DNA of 64,000 nucleotides. Origin: Achromobacter xylosoxidans (GTDB lineage Bacteria; Pseudomonadota; Gammaproteobacteria; Burkholderiales; Burkholderiaceae_B). Shown one piece after another: positions 22,200 through 32,618 of the stretch. The notes beneath the pieces are model-generated. The model saw nothing but the letters and a program-made list of their open reading frames with translations. It was not told the origin of the DNA and searched no databases. The stretch is taken from contig NZ_LN831029.1 of NCBI RefSeq assembly GCF_001457475.1, positions 1,302,001 to 1,366,000 of the forward strand, given 5' to 3'. Numbering within the stretch: position 1 is the stretch's first letter; the number at the start of each line of letters is the position of its first letter. Both the position numbers and the translations under genes were made by a program.

Positions 22200-23076
22200 G
22201 CGACCCCTGCACCACGCTCATCGCGCGTTGCAGGCGTGGCGTCAGTTCGCGGCTGGCGCTGGTCATGGGCAGGCGCAGTTCGTCGGCGATCAGGCCCTGC
22301 AGCGCCAAAGCCCGTTTGATCGGCGCCGGGTTGGGTTCGGCGAACAGCAGGCGGGCCAGGCCGCGCAGCGGCTCGAACAGCTCGCGCGCGGCCTCGGCGT
22401 GGCCGTCGCGCGCCAGCTGCATGACCTCGACGAAGCGGTCGGGGAACAGATGGGCGGCGGCGGGGATGGCGCCGCGTCCGCCGGCCAGAAAATGGTCGGG
22501 CAGCGCCAGGTCTTCGCCGCACAGCGCCTCGAGATGGCCGCGCGCGTTCAACGCCATCAGCGCGGCCGGATTGCATTCCTTGACCGCGCGCAGATTGGGC
22601 AGCAGCGCCAGCGATTCCATGGTCTCGACGGTCATGGAGACGCCGGCGCGCTTGGGAATGTTGTAGAGGATGATGGGGCGTTCGGTGGCCCAGGCGATCT
22701 GCCGGTAGTGCCACAGGATGCCCTGCTGCGACGGGCCGAGGTAGTAGGGCGGCGGCACCAGGTAGCCGGCGGGGGCGTACTTGTCCAGGCGGCGGATGGC
22801 GGCGGCCACGCCGCGCGTGTCGACGCCGCCGGCGCCGAACACCAGCGGCAGCGCGTGCGGATCGCGGCGGATGGCCTCGATCATCTCGATCTTCTCGGGG
22901 ATGGACAGCAGGTTGCCTTCGCCGGTGGAGCCGAACAGCACCAGGCCGGCAATGCCGGCATTGCGGTAGTAGCGCGCCAGGGCCTGGGCGGCCTCGCAAT
23001 CGACGTACCCGCCGCGCATCGGCGTGACCATCGGCAGCCAGATGCCGGGGAACGTGGCTTGGACCGAGGTATCCAT
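22177..23076 (-). CDS. DapA/NAL family aldolase or dehydratase
   Basis: A 299-residue TIM-barrel enzyme of the dihydrodipicolinate synthase/N-acetylneuraminate lyase superfamily. The Schiff-base Lys is Lys166 (AVKECNP), the catalytic Tyr is Tyr138 (LYNIPKRAG), and the substrate loop is GSTGEGN at 49-55. The loop GSTGE is close to the DHDPS GTTGE, so a pyruvate-linked aldol reaction is expected. It is probably catabolic rather than lysine-biosynthetic given the context, downstream of a TorF-type porin that appears coregulated with it. It overlaps the chemoreceptor gene convergently by 23 bp. Confidence 0.85.
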   Translation of the reverse strand: MDTSVQATFPGIWLPMVTPMRGGYVDCEAAQALARYYRNAGIAGLVLFGSTGEGNLLSIPEKIEMIEAIRRDPHALPLVFGAGGVDTRGVAAAIRRLDKYAPAGYLVPPPYYLGPSQQGILWHYRQIAWATERPIILYNIPKRAGVSMTVETMESLALLPNLRAVKECNPAALMALNARGHLEALCGEDLALPDHFLAGGRGAIPAAAHLFPDRFVEVMQLARDGHAEAARELFEPLRGLARLLFAEPNPAPIKRALALQGLIADELRLPMTSASRELTPRLQRAMSVVQGSPSRLQTA

Positions 23077-23079
23077 GGC

Positions 23080-23403
23080 TCACTGCACCGTGATCGCGGC
23101 GGCCGGGCGCAGCGGGCCGAACTCGGCCTGGGGCAGGCCACACATCACCGCGTGCATCAGGGCATCGACCTGGCCGCGATCGCATTGCAGCTGCAGGATG
23201 CTCTGGCCATGCGCATGATCCACCGACAGCACGTAGACGCCGATGCGCTCGCCCAGTTCGCGGTGCAGCGCCAGCCGTACCTTCAGGGCGTCCAGGGTGT
23301 CGATCCTGACGGTCAGGGCAACCATCTCCGCGGGCCGCGGCGCATGGGCCGGGGCGGGGCGATCAAACGAGGCGCGCGTGCTGCGTTCTTGGCGGGGAAT
23401 CAT
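23080..23403 (-). CDS. Small hypothetical protein upstream of the DapA-like gene
   Basis: A 107-codon frame whose stop lies 3 bp before the DapA-like start, as expected for an operon. The first 26 residues are Arg/Pro-rich and may not be translated. From Met27 (MVALTVRIDTLDALKVRLAL) the alternating beta-alpha pattern resembles a small ACT-like or ferredoxin-like fold, ending in LPQAEFGPLRPAAAI. No strong ribosome binding site marks either start, so the N-terminus is uncertain. If real it may be a regulatory or DNA/amino-acid-sensing partner; I do not recognise the family. Confidence 0.5.
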   Translation of the reverse strand: MIPRQERSTRASFDRPAPAHAPRPAEMVALTVRIDTLDALKVRLALHRELGERIGVYVLSVDHAHGQSILQLQCDRGQVDALMHAVMCGLPQAEFGPLRPAAAITVQ

Positions 23404-23465
23404 GGTGTCTGGCGGGGCGGCGGCCGTGCTGGCTGGCGCGTATCCGGTTGGTTGATGACGATTCC

Positions 23466-23519
23466 ACTATAGAAAGCGGGCCGTAAAACCTGCCGATAAA
23501 TGCGGGCGCGAAGCGTAAA
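23466..23519 (-). promoter_or_regulatory. Promoter with two CGTAAA boxes 32 bp apart (DapA-like operon)
   Basis: On the minus strand a -10 TATAGT (23471-23466) lies exactly 10 bp after TTTACG (plus-strand CGTAAA 23482-23487). A second copy lies at 23514-23519, 32 bp away, about three helical turns. A degenerate GATAAA sits between them. There is no -35 consensus, as in activator-dependent promoters. The torF promoter at 24328-24381 has the same layout. Confidence 0.6.
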
Positions 23520-23542
23520 AAGCGCGTCAACGCCCGGGCGCG

Positions 23543-24298
23543 TCAGAACGTCTTGGTCAGCGACAGCAGGCCGGTGGCGCGGCCCATGTAGCGGCCGCGG
23601 CTATTGGTGTAGACCGCGCGGTCGGCATTGGTGTCGATATAGGCGACCGAGATGGCCAGGCCCTGGCCGAAGTCCTTGGTCAGGCCCAGCTTCCAGTCGG
23701 TGTAGGCGCCGTCGGTGAGGTTGCGGACCGTCTGGCGGCCGACGTGGGCGTTGACGGTCAGGCCCCAGAAACCGGTGTCGAAGTTGCCGCTCAGGTCGAA
23801 GTACTGGCTGTACTTGCTGTCGGCGAAGCCGAACAGGTTGGTCATGGCGACGGAATACTTGAACATGACCGGGCCGTAACCCACGCCGGCGTACAGTTCG
23901 GTGGTGTCTGGGCTGGTGTAGCCGGAGGGGTAGTCGCCCGGGTAGTAATACTGCAGCACGCCCAGGTCGAACGGCACGTCCGCCGCCAGGTTGCCCTTGT
24001 AGCCGCCGTAGAAGTCCATTTCCACTGGCGCCGACACATCGCTGTTGCCGTCATTGAGCCAGCTGACGCTGGAGTTCCAGTTGCCCAGGTACAGGCCGCT
24101 GGCATGGGTGAAATCGAAGCCGCCCTGGATGGCGGGCTTGTTGTTGGTCTGCATCAGGCCGCGGTAGCGGTACTGGCTGGCCAGGGTGACGTTGGCGGTC
24201 AGCGTGTACTCGGGGGCGTCGGCGGTGGCGCTGTCGGCGGCATGCGCAGGGGCGGCCAGGGCCACCAGCGCAAGCGCGGCCAGGGTGTTGCGGGACAT
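23543..24298 (-). CDS. TorF family putative porin
   Basis: A 251-residue outer-membrane protein. A signal peptide (MSRNTLAALALVALAAPAHA, cleaved near residue 20) is followed by beta-strand-rich sequence. TLTANVTLASQYRYRGLMQT and the GGFDFTHASGLYLGNWNSS stretch are typical of the TorF/TIGR02001 family, and the protein ends in phenylalanine (LLSLTKTF) as barrel proteins do. Its likely role is diffusion of a small solute across the outer membrane. AGGAGA precedes the ATG. The gene lies between kdpE and the DapA-like operon on the same strand and shares a promoter layout with the latter. Confidence 0.88.
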   Translation of the reverse strand: MSRNTLAALALVALAAPAHAADSATADAPEYTLTANVTLASQYRYRGLMQTNNKPAIQGGFDFTHASGLYLGNWNSSVSWLNDGNSDVSAPVEMDFYGGYKGNLAADVPFDLGVLQYYYPGDYPSGYTSPDTTELYAGVGYGPVMFKYSVAMTNLFGFADSKYSQYFDLSGNFDTGFWGLTVNAHVGRQTVRNLTDGAYTDWKLGLTKDFGQGLAISVAYIDTNADRAVYTNSRGRYMGRATGLLSLTKTF

Positions 24299-24327
24299 GG
24301 GATTCTCCTGTGTTGGACGGGATCGCC

Positions 24328-24381
24328 AAGATAGGAGAAGCGGCGTAAACGGCGAGACAAGACTTACGTGGCCGGCGTAAA
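24328..24381 (-). promoter_or_regulatory. Promoter with two CGTAAA boxes 32 bp apart (TorF-type porin)
   Basis: On the minus strand a -10 TATCTT (24333-24328) follows TTTACG (plus-strand CGTAAA 24344-24349) by exactly 10 bp. A second CGTAAA is at 24376-24381, 32 bp away. Both copies sit in the longer word CGGCGTAAA. The leader to the ATG is about 23 nt with a good ribosome binding site. Confidence 0.62.
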
Positions 24382-24460
24382 AGGCGCATCAATGATGATG
24401 GGTGTAGTGCGCGCCCGCGCCCGGCACGGCGCCGCCACGTTCAGTTCAGCGCGCCCGCGC

Positions 24461-25153
24461 CTAGCCGGCGAAGCGGTAGCCCACGCCGATTTCGGTCAGC
24501 AGATAGACCGGCTGGGCCGGATCCGCTTCGAGTTTCTGCCGCAGGTGGCCCATGTAGATGCGCAGGTAGTGATTGCTTTCCACGTGCGAAGGCCCCCAGA
24601 CCTCGCGCAGCAGTTCGCGGTGGGTCATGACCTTGCCGCGATGGGCCAGCAGCGCGGCCAGCAGGCGGTATTCCATCGCGGTCAGGTGCACGTGCTGGCC
24701 GCCGCGCTCGACCACGCGCCTGGCGAAGTCGACGCGCACGTCGCCGAAGCTGATCTCGGCGGCGCTGCCGGCGCCGCCGCGGGCATGGCGCCGCAGCAGC
24801 ACGCGCAGCCGCGCCAGCAGTTCGCTGACGCCGAATGGCTTGGTGAGGTAGTCGTCGGCGCCGGCGTCCAGCGCCGCCACCTTGTCGGCCTCGGCGGTGC
24901 GCGCCGACAGCACCAGCACCGGCACTTCGGTCCAGCCGCGCAGTTCGCGGATAAGGGTCATGCCGTCTTCATCCGGCAGGCCCAGGTCCAGCACCACGGC
25001 GTCGGGCTGGCGCGTGCCGGCCTCGATCAGGCCGCGCTTGACGGTGTCGGCTTCGTACACGGCACAGCCTTCGCTCTCGAGGGCCTGGCGCACGAAGCGG
25101 CGGATATTGGCGTCGTCCTCGATGATGAGGATGGTGGGCTGAAAGTCGAACAT
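24461..25153 (-). CDS. kdpE: Response regulator KdpE
   Basis: A 230-residue OmpR-type regulator: receiver domain (1-120; acidic pocket IEDD, phospho-acceptor Asp in VLDLGLPDEDG, Lys in LTKPF) and winged-helix DNA-binding domain (about 130-230, LTAMEYRLLAALLAHRGKVM and NYLRIYMGHLRQKLE). Activated by KdpD, it turns on the kdp operon under potassium limitation or osmotic stress. It starts 9 bp after the kdpD stop and is the last gene of the operon. Confidence 0.96.
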   Translation of the reverse strand: MFDFQPTILIIEDDANIRRFVRQALESEGCAVYEADTVKRGLIEAGTRQPDAVVLDLGLPDEDGMTLIRELRGWTEVPVLVLSARTAEADKVAALDAGADDYLTKPFGVSELLARLRVLLRRHARGGAGSAAEISFGDVRVDFARRVVERGGQHVHLTAMEYRLLAALLAHRGKVMTHRELLREVWGPSHVESNHYLRIYMGHLRQKLEADPAQPVYLLTEIGVGYRFAG

Positions 25154-25162
25154 GCGATGGGC

Positions 25163-27949
25163 TCAGGCGATTTCAGGTTGGATCGGGGGCGGCGTGCCCA
25201 ACGGCAGGGTGAAGACGAACTGCGCGCCGCTGGACTGGCCCGGCGCGTGTTCGACCCAGATGCGGCCGTGGTGGGCGCTGACGATGGCTTCGCACACGGC
25301 CAGGCCGAGGCCGACGCCGGGCGTGGCGGATTCGCGTTCGCCGCGGGTGAATTTCTCGAAGATGCGGCGTTCGGCGCCGGGGGCCACGCCGGGGCCGTTG
25401 TCGCACACCGCGACACGCAGCTCGCCGTCCTGCGCCGTGGCATGCAGGCGGATGGCGCTGCCGGCCGGGGTGTACTTGGCGGCGTTCTCCAGCAGGTTGC
25501 ACAGCACTCGCTCGATCAGCACGCCGTCGCATTCGACCAGCGGCAGGCCGGAAAGGCTGTCGACCGAGATCCGATGCGATGCCAGCGGCTCGCGCATGGC
25601 GGCCAGCGAGGCGCCGACCAGTTCCTCGATCGACTGCCACTCCAGCCGCAGCGGCGTGTCGCGGCTCTGCAGCCGCGCCATGTCCAGCAGGTTGGCGACC
25701 AGCGCGTGCATGCGCTGGGCCTGGTCGCGCATGGCGCGGATGGTGTCCTGGATGTCGGCCGGCAGCGCGTCCTGGCGCCGCATCAGCGTGTCGGTCATGC
25801 CGACCAGGCTGGTGAGCGGGGTGCGCAGGTCGTGCGAGACCGCCGCCAGCAGCGAGTTGCGCAGCTTTTCGGATTCCATGCTGACCAGCGCCTGCTGCGC
25901 CACTTCCACGTAGTGCAATCGTTCCAGGGCGATGGCGATGAGCGTGGCGTAGGCCTCGATCTGGCGGCGCGAGTCGGGCTGCGAGAACAGGCTGCGACGC
26001 GGCGCCGCCAACGCCAGCACGCCACGGGTACGCATCGGCGCCTTCAGCGGCAGGTACAGCAGGTCGCTGTTGGACAGCGTGGCGGTGCCGGCGCCGGCCG
26101 GCTGGCCGTGGTCGTAGACCCACTGGGCCAGCGCCGATTCCAGCGGCGGCATGTCCGCGGCGGCGGGCGAGGCCAGCTTGAGGCGATCGTCCAGTCCCAG
26201 GATGTAGAGCGCGCAGCGCGAGCCGAAGGTGGCGTGCACGAAGGCGCCGGCGGACGCGACGATCTGCTCGGGCAGCAGCGCCGAGGACAGCTCGCGCGCG
26301 AATTCATACAGGCTGCGCGCGTCGGCCTCGCGCTTGACCGAGGCCTGCGCCTGCAGCCGCAGGCCGGCGGTGAGCTGGCCGATCAGCAGGCCCACGGCCA
26401 GCAGCACGCCGAAGGTCAGCAGGTACTGCACGTCCGAGACCGCGAAGGAGGCCAGCGGTTGCACGAAGAAGAAATCGAACAATCCCACGCTGACAATGGA
26501 GGCCAGGGCGGCCGGACCGCGCCCATGGCGCAACGCCACCGCCACCACCGCCAGCAGGAACAGCATGACGATGTTGGTCTGGTGCAGCGCCGGAAAGGCC
26601 AGCGCCGACAGCGCGGTGGCCACCGCGCAATAGCACAGCGCCCAGGCGTAGCCGGCCAGCGCCAGCGGGCCTCGTTCGTCGGCCGCCTGGCGGCCGCGGC
26701 GGCCCAGCGTCAGCGGATCGCGGCCGGGCGCGCTGCTGGCGGGCAAGGGCGGCGCGCCCAGGCGGATGATGTCGATCTCGGGGCAGCCCGCGGCCAGCAT
26801 GTCGGCAAAACTGTGGCGGCGCCACAGCCAGCCCGGGCTGATGGCCGCCGTCAGCAGCGCCGACAGCGACAGGCGCAGGCGCTGCAGGCCGCTGGCGCGG
26901 GTGCGGCCGATGATGGCCTTGGTGATGTTGTGGCGGCGCACGTAGCGCACCACCGCGTCGACCATGTCGCCGCCAGCCAGGGTTTCGCAGCGCGCGCCGA
27001 GCGAATCGGCCAGGGCCAGGCTGCGTTGCAGCCGTTCCTGCTCGGCCTGCGGCGGCGGCGCGGCGCGCGGCGCGTCGATGGTGACGACGTGCAGGTCGCA
27101 TTCCAGCTGCTGGCTGAGCCGATGGGCGCTGCGGATCACGTAGTCGGCGTCGGCATCGGAGCCGATGCAGGCCACCACCGCTTCGCGGGTGCGCCAGACG
27201 GGTTCGATGGCGCGGTCGCGGCGGTAGGCCTGGACGTCGTCGTCGACGTGGTCTGCGGTGCGGCGCAGCGCCAGTTCGCGCAGCGCGATCAGGTTGCCCT
27301 TGCGGAAGAAATTGCGGGTGGCGTGGCGCGCCTGCTCGGGCAGGTAGACCTTGCCTTCCTTCAGGCGGCGCAGCAGTTCGTCGGCGGAAAGATCGACCAG
27401 GATGACTTCGTCGGCGGCATCGAAGACCTCGTCGGGCACGGTCTCCCAGACCCGCACGCCGGTGATGCTGCCGACGGCCTCGTTGAGGCTGTCCAGGTGC
27501 TGCACGTTGAGCGTGGTCCAGACGTCGATGCCGGCCGCCAGCAGTTCCTGGATGTCCTGCCAGCGCTTGGCGTGGCGCGAGCCGGGCGCGTTGGAATGGG
27601 CCAGCTCGTCGACCAGCACCAGGTCGGGATGGGCATCGAGCGCGCCGTCCAGGTCGAATTCCTTGAGCGTGTGGCCGCGGTAGACGACGTCCTTGAGCGG
27701 CAGGGTCGCCACGCCCTCGAGCAGGGCGGCGGTTTCGCGCCGGCCGTGCGTTTCGACGATGCCGGCCAGTACACGGGCGCCTTGCGCCGCCTGCGCGCGC
27801 GCGGCCACCAGCATGGCGTAGGTCTTGCCGACGCCGGCGGACGAGCCGAAGTAGACCCGCAACTTGCCGCGCACCGCCTGGCGCGCGGCATCGTCGAGGT
27901 CTTTCAAGAGCGCGTCCGGATCGGGACGCTCGCCAGCATTGTCAGCCAT
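25163..27949 (-). CDS. kdpD: Sensor histidine kinase KdpD
   Basis: A 928-residue sensor. The N-terminal KdpD domain has Walker A-like GSSAGVGKT (about 35-43) and the GIVETHGRRET and DELAHSNAPG motifs. A universal-stress-like domain follows (about 240-370), then four membrane helices (about 410-510), a GAF-like region, and the kinase core with SHDLRTPL (phospho-acceptor His near residue 707), NLLENAAKY and the GPGV/GVGLGLAVC ATP-lid motifs. It senses low potassium and controls KdpE. All expected motifs are intact. It lies 51 bp downstream of kdpC. Confidence 0.96.
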   Translation of the reverse strand: MADNAGERPDPDALLKDLDDAARQAVRGKLRVYFGSSAGVGKTYAMLVAARAQAAQGARVLAGIVETHGRRETAALLEGVATLPLKDVVYRGHTLKEFDLDGALDAHPDLVLVDELAHSNAPGSRHAKRWQDIQELLAAGIDVWTTLNVQHLDSLNEAVGSITGVRVWETVPDEVFDAADEVILVDLSADELLRRLKEGKVYLPEQARHATRNFFRKGNLIALRELALRRTADHVDDDVQAYRRDRAIEPVWRTREAVVACIGSDADADYVIRSAHRLSQQLECDLHVVTIDAPRAAPPPQAEQERLQRSLALADSLGARCETLAGGDMVDAVVRYVRRHNITKAIIGRTRASGLQRLRLSLSALLTAAISPGWLWRRHSFADMLAAGCPEIDIIRLGAPPLPASSAPGRDPLTLGRRGRQAADERGPLALAGYAWALCYCAVATALSALAFPALHQTNIVMLFLLAVVAVALRHGRGPAALASIVSVGLFDFFFVQPLASFAVSDVQYLLTFGVLLAVGLLIGQLTAGLRLQAQASVKREADARSLYEFARELSSALLPEQIVASAGAFVHATFGSRCALYILGLDDRLKLASPAAADMPPLESALAQWVYDHGQPAGAGTATLSNSDLLYLPLKAPMRTRGVLALAAPRRSLFSQPDSRRQIEAYATLIAIALERLHYVEVAQQALVSMESEKLRNSLLAAVSHDLRTPLTSLVGMTDTLMRRQDALPADIQDTIRAMRDQAQRMHALVANLLDMARLQSRDTPLRLEWQSIEELVGASLAAMREPLASHRISVDSLSGLPLVECDGVLIERVLCNLLENAAKYTPAGSAIRLHATAQDGELRVAVCDNGPGVAPGAERRIFEKFTRGERESATPGVGLGLAVCEAIVSAHHGRIWVEHAPGQSSGAQFVFTLPLGTPPPIQPEIA

Positions 27950-28000
27950 GAACGCGCAAGTGAAGGAGGGAAACGGCTGGCAATACTATACGCCGGCGCG

Positions 28001-28609
28001 TCATTGCACCGGCGCCAGTTGGTCCAGCGCCAGATTCAGCTTGAGCACGTTGACGACCGGGTCGCCCAGCACGCCCAGCCAGGGCTTGCTGGTATGGGCT
28101 GCTATCAGGGCGTCGACCTTTTCCCGCGGCAGGTGGCGGGCACGGGCCACGCGCGCGGCCTGGTAGGCCGCGGCCGCCGGACTGATGTGCGGGTCCAGGC
28201 CGCTGCCCGAGGCGGTGACCAGGTCCACCGGCACCGGCGTGGGGTTGTCGGGATCGGCCGCCTTGAGGGCGGCGATCCGCGCCTGGATCGCTTCGGCCAG
28301 CGCCGGATTGCGCGGGCCCAGGTTCGAGCCGCCGGAGTTGGCGCCGTTGTACGGCATCGGCGAAGTGGCCGAGGGCCGGCCCCAGAAGTACTGCGGCGCG
28401 CTGAACGATTGGCCGATCCATTCCGAGCCGACCACCTTGTCGCCCTGGCGGATCAGCGAGCCGGAGGCCTCGTGAGGAAACACGGCGGCGGCGATGCCGG
28501 TGGTCAGGAACGGATAGGCCAGGCCGGTCACCAGGGACAGGGCGGCGAAGACCACCAGCGCGGGGCGCAGGATGCCGCCTTGGCGCGGCAGGGGAAGAGC
28601 TTGTTTCAT
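28001..28609 (-). CDS. kdpC: Potassium-transporting ATPase subunit C
   Basis: A 202-residue KdpC. One N-terminal membrane segment (about 17-40, [20 protein letters not shown]) and a periplasmic or membrane-associated domain with [34 protein letters not shown] and the C-terminal [11 protein letters not shown]. It stabilises the KdpFABC complex and affects ATP affinity. It is 30 bp downstream of kdpB. Confidence 0.96.
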   Translation of the reverse strand: MKQALPLPRQGGILRPALVVFAALSLVTGLAYPFLTTGIAAAVFPHEASGSLIRQGDKVVGSEWIGQSFSAPQYFWGRPSATSPMPYNGANSGGSNLGPRNPALAEAIQARIAALKAADPDNPTPVPVDLVTASGSGLDPHISPAAAAYQAARVARARHLPREKVDALIAAHTSKPWLGVLGDPVVNVLKLNLALDQLAPVQ

Positions 28610-28639
28610 GACGGGTTCCTTCGTAATGGCGGGCGCGGG

Positions 28640-30799
28640 TCAGACCCAGCCCAGAGCGGCCAGCACCATGTCGATCAGCTTGATGCCGGCGAACGGCACC
28701 AGCAGGCCGCCCAGTCCGTAGATGAGGAGATTGCGGCGCAGCAGGACCGAGGCGCCCAGCGGCCGATAGCGCACGCCCTTGAGCGCCAGCGGGATCAGCA
28801 CGATGATGATGAGCGCGTTGAAGATGACGGCCGACAGGATGGCCGAGGCCGGCGTGGCCAGGCCCATGATGTTCAGCAGGTTCAGCTGCGGATACACCGT
28901 GGCGAAGGCGGCCGGGATGATGGCGAAGTACTTCGCCACGTCGTTGGCGATGCTGAAGGTGGTGAGCGCGCCGCGCGTCATCAGCATCTGCTTGCCGATC
29001 TCGACGATCTCGATGAGCTTGGTGGGGTTGGAGTCCAGGTCCACCATGTTGCCGGCTTCCTTGGCGGCCTGCGTGCCCGAGTTCATCGCCACCGCCACGT
29101 CGGCCTGCGCCAGCGCCGGCGCGTCGTTGGTGCCGTCGCCGGTCATCGCCACCAGGCGGCCTTCGCCCTGGTAGGCGCGGATCAGCTTGAGCTTGGCTTC
29201 CGGCGTGGCTTCGGCCAGGAAGTCGTCGACACCCGCTTCGGCGGCGATGGACGCGGCGGTGAGCTTGTTGTCGCCGGTGATCATGACCGTCTTGATGCCC
29301 ATGCGGCGCAGCTCGGCGAAGCGCGACTGGATGTCGGGCTTGACGATGTCCTTGAGTTCGACCACGCCCAGCGCGCGGTTGCCGTCGCTGACCATCAGCG
29401 GCGTGCTGCCGCGGCGCGCCGCGTCCTCGGCCAGGCGCAGCACCTGCTCGGGCACGGTGGCATCCTGCGCGGCCAGCCAGGCGCGCACCGCGTCGACCGC
29501 GCCCTTGCGGATGACGCGATCCTTCAGGTTGACGCCGCTCATGCGGGTCTGCGCGGTGAAGGGCACGTATTCCGCGTCCGGGGCGCGCACGGCCGGGGCG
29601 TGGATGGCCTTGTCGGCCAGCGCCACGATGCTGCGGCCTTCCGGCGTTTCGTCGGCCAGCGAGGCCAGGCGCGCCGCATCCGCGAGTTCGCGCGGCGACA
29701 CGCCGGGCGCGGGCAGGAAGGTCGAGGCCTGGCGGTTGCCGAAGGTGATGGTGCCGGTCTTGTCCAGCAGCAGCACGTCGACGTCGCCGGCGGCCTCCAC
29801 CGCGCGGCCCGAGGTGGCGATGACGTTGGCGCCCATCATGCGGCTCATGCCCGCCACGCCGATGGCCGACAGCAGGCCGCCGATGGTGGTGGGGATCAGG
29901 CACACCAGCAGCGCCACCAGCACCGTGACCGTGACGGCGGTGCCGCCGCCCGCGGCCGAGACCGAGTAGATCGAGAATGGCATGAGCGTTGCCACCACCA
30001 GCAGGAACACCACCGTCAGGCCGACCAGCAGAATGGTCAACGCCAGTTCGTTGGGCGTCTTCTGGCGCTTGGCGCCTTCGACCATGGCGATCATGCGGTC
30101 CAGGAAGCTCTCGCCCGGATCGGCGGCGATGCGCACGAAGATCCAGTCGGACAGCACTCGCGTGCCGCCGGTGACCGAGGAGAAGTCGCCGCCGGATTCG
30201 CGGATGACGGGCGCCGATTCGCCGGTGATGGCGCTTTCGTCCACCGAGGCCACGCCGGCGATGACCTGGCCGTCGCCGGGAATGGTCTCGCCGGCTTGCA
30301 CCAGCACCACGTCATTGCGGCGCAGCAGGCCGGACGCCTGCTTGACGGCCCGTTCGCGCCAGCGCGCCGGGTCGGCGGTGGCCGCGTCTTCGTCGCGAAA
30401 GCCCTTGAGCAGGCGCGCGTCGATGGTGGTGCGCAGGCCGCGCAGCGTGGCGGCCTGTTGCTTGCCGCGGCCTTCGGCCAGCGCTTCGGCGAAATTGGCG
30501 AACAGGACCGTGAACCACAACCATACCGTGATCGCGAGGATGAAGCCCGCCGGCGCCTCGGCCTGGCCGCGCAGCGCCATGATCCACAGGATGGTGGTCA
30601 GGATGCTGCCCACGTAGACCACGAACATCACGGGGTTCTTGAGCTGCGCCGCGGGCGAGAGCTTGCGCAGGCTGTCGACCACGGCGGGGCCGACCAGCGC
30701 GCCGGACCACATGCCGAACGTGCGTTCGTGCGGCGCGGCCGAGGGCGCGCGGGCGGCGCCGCCGCCGGCGCCTTGGGTTGGCATATCAATCTTGGCCAT
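28640..30799 (-). CDS. kdpB: Potassium-transporting P-type ATPase subunit B
   Basis: A 719-residue P-type ATPase that powers KdpA. The phosphorylated Asp is in DKTGTITFG at about residue 346; [21 protein letters not shown] and the KdpB-type membrane helices are all present. The N-terminus is about 40 residues longer than in E. coli and Ala/Pro-rich. The ATG at 30799 (MAKIDMPTQ) follows AGGAAAG; an in-frame ATG further upstream overlaps kdpA and is unlikely. Confidence 0.97.
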   Translation of the reverse strand: MAKIDMPTQGAGGGAARAPSAAPHERTFGMWSGALVGPAVVDSLRKLSPAAQLKNPVMFVVYVGSILTTILWIMALRGQAEAPAGFILAITVWLWFTVLFANFAEALAEGRGKQQAATLRGLRTTIDARLLKGFRDEDAATADPARWRERAVKQASGLLRRNDVVLVQAGETIPGDGQVIAGVASVDESAITGESAPVIRESGGDFSSVTGGTRVLSDWIFVRIAADPGESFLDRMIAMVEGAKRQKTPNELALTILLVGLTVVFLLVVATLMPFSIYSVSAAGGGTAVTVTVLVALLVCLIPTTIGGLLSAIGVAGMSRMMGANVIATSGRAVEAAGDVDVLLLDKTGTITFGNRQASTFLPAPGVSPRELADAARLASLADETPEGRSIVALADKAIHAPAVRAPDAEYVPFTAQTRMSGVNLKDRVIRKGAVDAVRAWLAAQDATVPEQVLRLAEDAARRGSTPLMVSDGNRALGVVELKDIVKPDIQSRFAELRRMGIKTVMITGDNKLTAASIAAEAGVDDFLAEATPEAKLKLIRAYQGEGRLVAMTGDGTNDAPALAQADVAVAMNSGTQAAKEAGNMVDLDSNPTKLIEIVEIGKQMLMTRGALTTFSIANDVAKYFAIIPAAFATVYPQLNLLNIMGLATPASAILSAVIFNALIIIVLIPLALKGVRYRPLGASVLLRRNLLIYGLGGLLVPFAGIKLIDMVLAALGWV

Positions 30800-30821
30800 T
30801 TTCTTTCCTAGCCTGTTGCAT

Positions 30822-32618
30822 TCAGGGTTGCAGGTGTTCCGCGACCGGGCCCAGGGCCAGCGCGGGCACATAAGTCAGGGCGCCCACCAGCAGCACCGCG
30901 CCGATCAGCAGCACGACGAAGAGGGGGCCCGTGGTGGGCATGCTGCCGGGCCCGGCGGGCAGGCGGCGCTTGGCCCCCAGCGAGCCGGCCATCGCCAGCA
31001 CGGCAACGATGACGGCGAAGCGGCCGAACCACATCGCGGTTCCCAGCAGCACGTTGTAGAAGGGCGTGTTGGCCGAGAGGCCGGCGAAGGCGCTGCCGTT
31101 GTTGTTGGCGGCCGAGGACAGGGCGTACAGGACCTCGGAGAAGCCGTGGATGCCGGGGTTCAGCACGCCAGCCTGGCCGGCCGTCGCCGAGACCGCCAGC
31201 GCGGTGCCGCCCAGCACCAGCAGCGGCGTCGCCAGGATCACGATCGAGACCATCTTCATGTCGTAGGCCTCGATCTTCTTGCCCAGGTACTCGGGCGTGC
31301 GGCCGATCATCAGTCCGGCGATGAAGACGCCGAGGATGGCGAAGGCCAGCATGCCGTACAGGCCGGAGCCGACCCCGCCGTAGACCACCTCGCCCAATTG
31401 CATCAGCAGCATCGGCGTCAGGCCGCCCATGGCGTTGAGCGAATCGTGCATGCCGTTGACCGCTCCGCACGACGCCGCCGTGGTGACGGTGGCGAACAGC
31501 GAGGTGGCGGCGATGCCGAAGCGGGTTTCCTTGCCTTCCATGTTGCCGCCCGGCGAAAGCACGCTCATGGCGCTGTCGGCCCCGGCCTGCGCGGCCATCG
31601 GGTTGGGCTGTTGCTCGAAATAGGCGGCGCTCAGCGCGAACACGGCGAACAGCAGCGTCATGGCCGCGAGGATGGCGATGCCCTGGCGCCGGCTGCCCAC
31701 CATTTCACCGAAGCTGAAGCACAGCGCCGCCGGGATCACCAGGATCGCCAGCATTTCCAGGAAGTTCGACAGCGCGGTCGGGTTCTCGAATGGATGGGCC
31801 GAGTTGGCGTTGAAGAAGCCGCCGCCGTTGGTGCCCAGCATCTTGATTGCCTCCTGCGAGGCGACCGGGCCCATGGCCAGCGTCTGCGTGCGGGTGATTG
31901 CCGGGTCGGTCACGGGCTGGCCCTTGGCGTCCAGCACCGGCTGGCCCTGGGCGTCGACGCGCGGCTGGTCATAGTGCAGGGCTTCGACCGTCTGCACTTC
32001 CTGGTAGTCGTTGAAGTTCTGCAGCACGCCCTGGCTCACCAGCGCCAGGGCCAGCACCAGCGACAGCGGCAGCAGCACGTACAGCGTGCAGCGCACCATG
32101 TCGGCCCAGAAGTTGCCCAGCGTGGCCGAACAGTGGCGCGCCAGTCCGCGGATCAGCGCGAACAGCACCGCGATGCCGGTGGCGGCCGAGACGAAGTTCT
32201 GCACCGTCAGCGCCAACATCTGCGTCAGGTAGCTCATGGTCGATTCGCCACCGTAGCCTTGCCAGTTGGTGTTGGCCACGAAGCTGATGGCGGTGTTGAG
32301 CGATGAGTCGGGCGAGACGGCGCCCATGCCGGCCGGGTTCAGCGGCAGCAGGCCCTGCAGGCGTTGCAGCGCATAGACCGCCACGATGCCCAGGATGTTG
32401 AAGGCCAGCACCGCCAGCGCGTAGCGCTTCCAGCCCATTTCGGCCTGCGGGTCGATGCCCGCCAGCCGATAGATGCCGCGTTCCAGCGGGCGGCCCCAGG
32501 CGGTCAGCCGGGATTGCCCGTTTTCCATGGCGATGCGGATGTAGCGCCCGAGAAAGGGCGCGATCGCGAGCAGGACCGCCAGGTACACGACCAGCAGTCC
32601 GACGAATTCGGCAGTCAT
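30822..32618 (-). CDS. kdpA: Potassium-transporting ATPase subunit A
   Basis: A 598-residue polytopic membrane subunit with four pore-loop repeats resembling potassium channels. Visible filter-like segments include [24 protein letters not shown] and the [15 protein letters not shown] region. It binds and translocates potassium at high affinity. Its start overlaps the kdpF stop by the ATGA arrangement at 32618, so translation is coupled. Confidence 0.97.
   Translation of the reverse strand: MTAEFVGLLVVYLAVLLAIAPFLGRYIRIAMENGQSRLTAWGRPLERGIYRLAGIDPQAEMGWKRYALAVLAFNILGIVAVYALQRLQGLLPLNPAGMGAVSPDSSLNTAISFVANTNWQGYGGESTMSYLTQMLALTVQNFVSAATGIAVLFALIRGLARHCSATLGNFWADMVRCTLYVLLPLSLVLALALVSQGVLQNFNDYQEVQTVEALHYDQPRVDAQGQPVLDAKGQPVTDPAITRTQTLAMGPVASQEAIKMLGTNGGGFFNANSAHPFENPTALSNFLEMLAILVIPAALCFSFGEMVGSRRQGIAILAAMTLLFAVFALSAAYFEQQPNPMAAQAGADSAMSVLSPGGNMEGKETRFGIAATSLFATVTTAASCGAVNGMHDSLNAMGGLTPMLLMQLGEVVYGGVGSGLYGMLAFAILGVFIAGLMIGRTPEYLGKKIEAYDMKMVSIVILATPLLVLGGTALAVSATAGQAGVLNPGIHGFSEVLYALSSAANNNGSAFAGLSANTPFYNVLLGTAMWFGRFAVIVAVLAMAGSLGAKRRLPAGPGSMPTTGPLFVVLLIGAVLLVGALTYVPALALGPVAEHLQP

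Noticed and set aside
24368..30811. A plus-strand frame of over 2100 codons antisense to the kdp genes
   Set aside because: It is the complement of highly expressed, motif-rich kdpB/kdpC/kdpD sequence. Its product is His/Gln/Arg-rich with no domain. Such frames are expected on the opposite strand of high-G+C genes.
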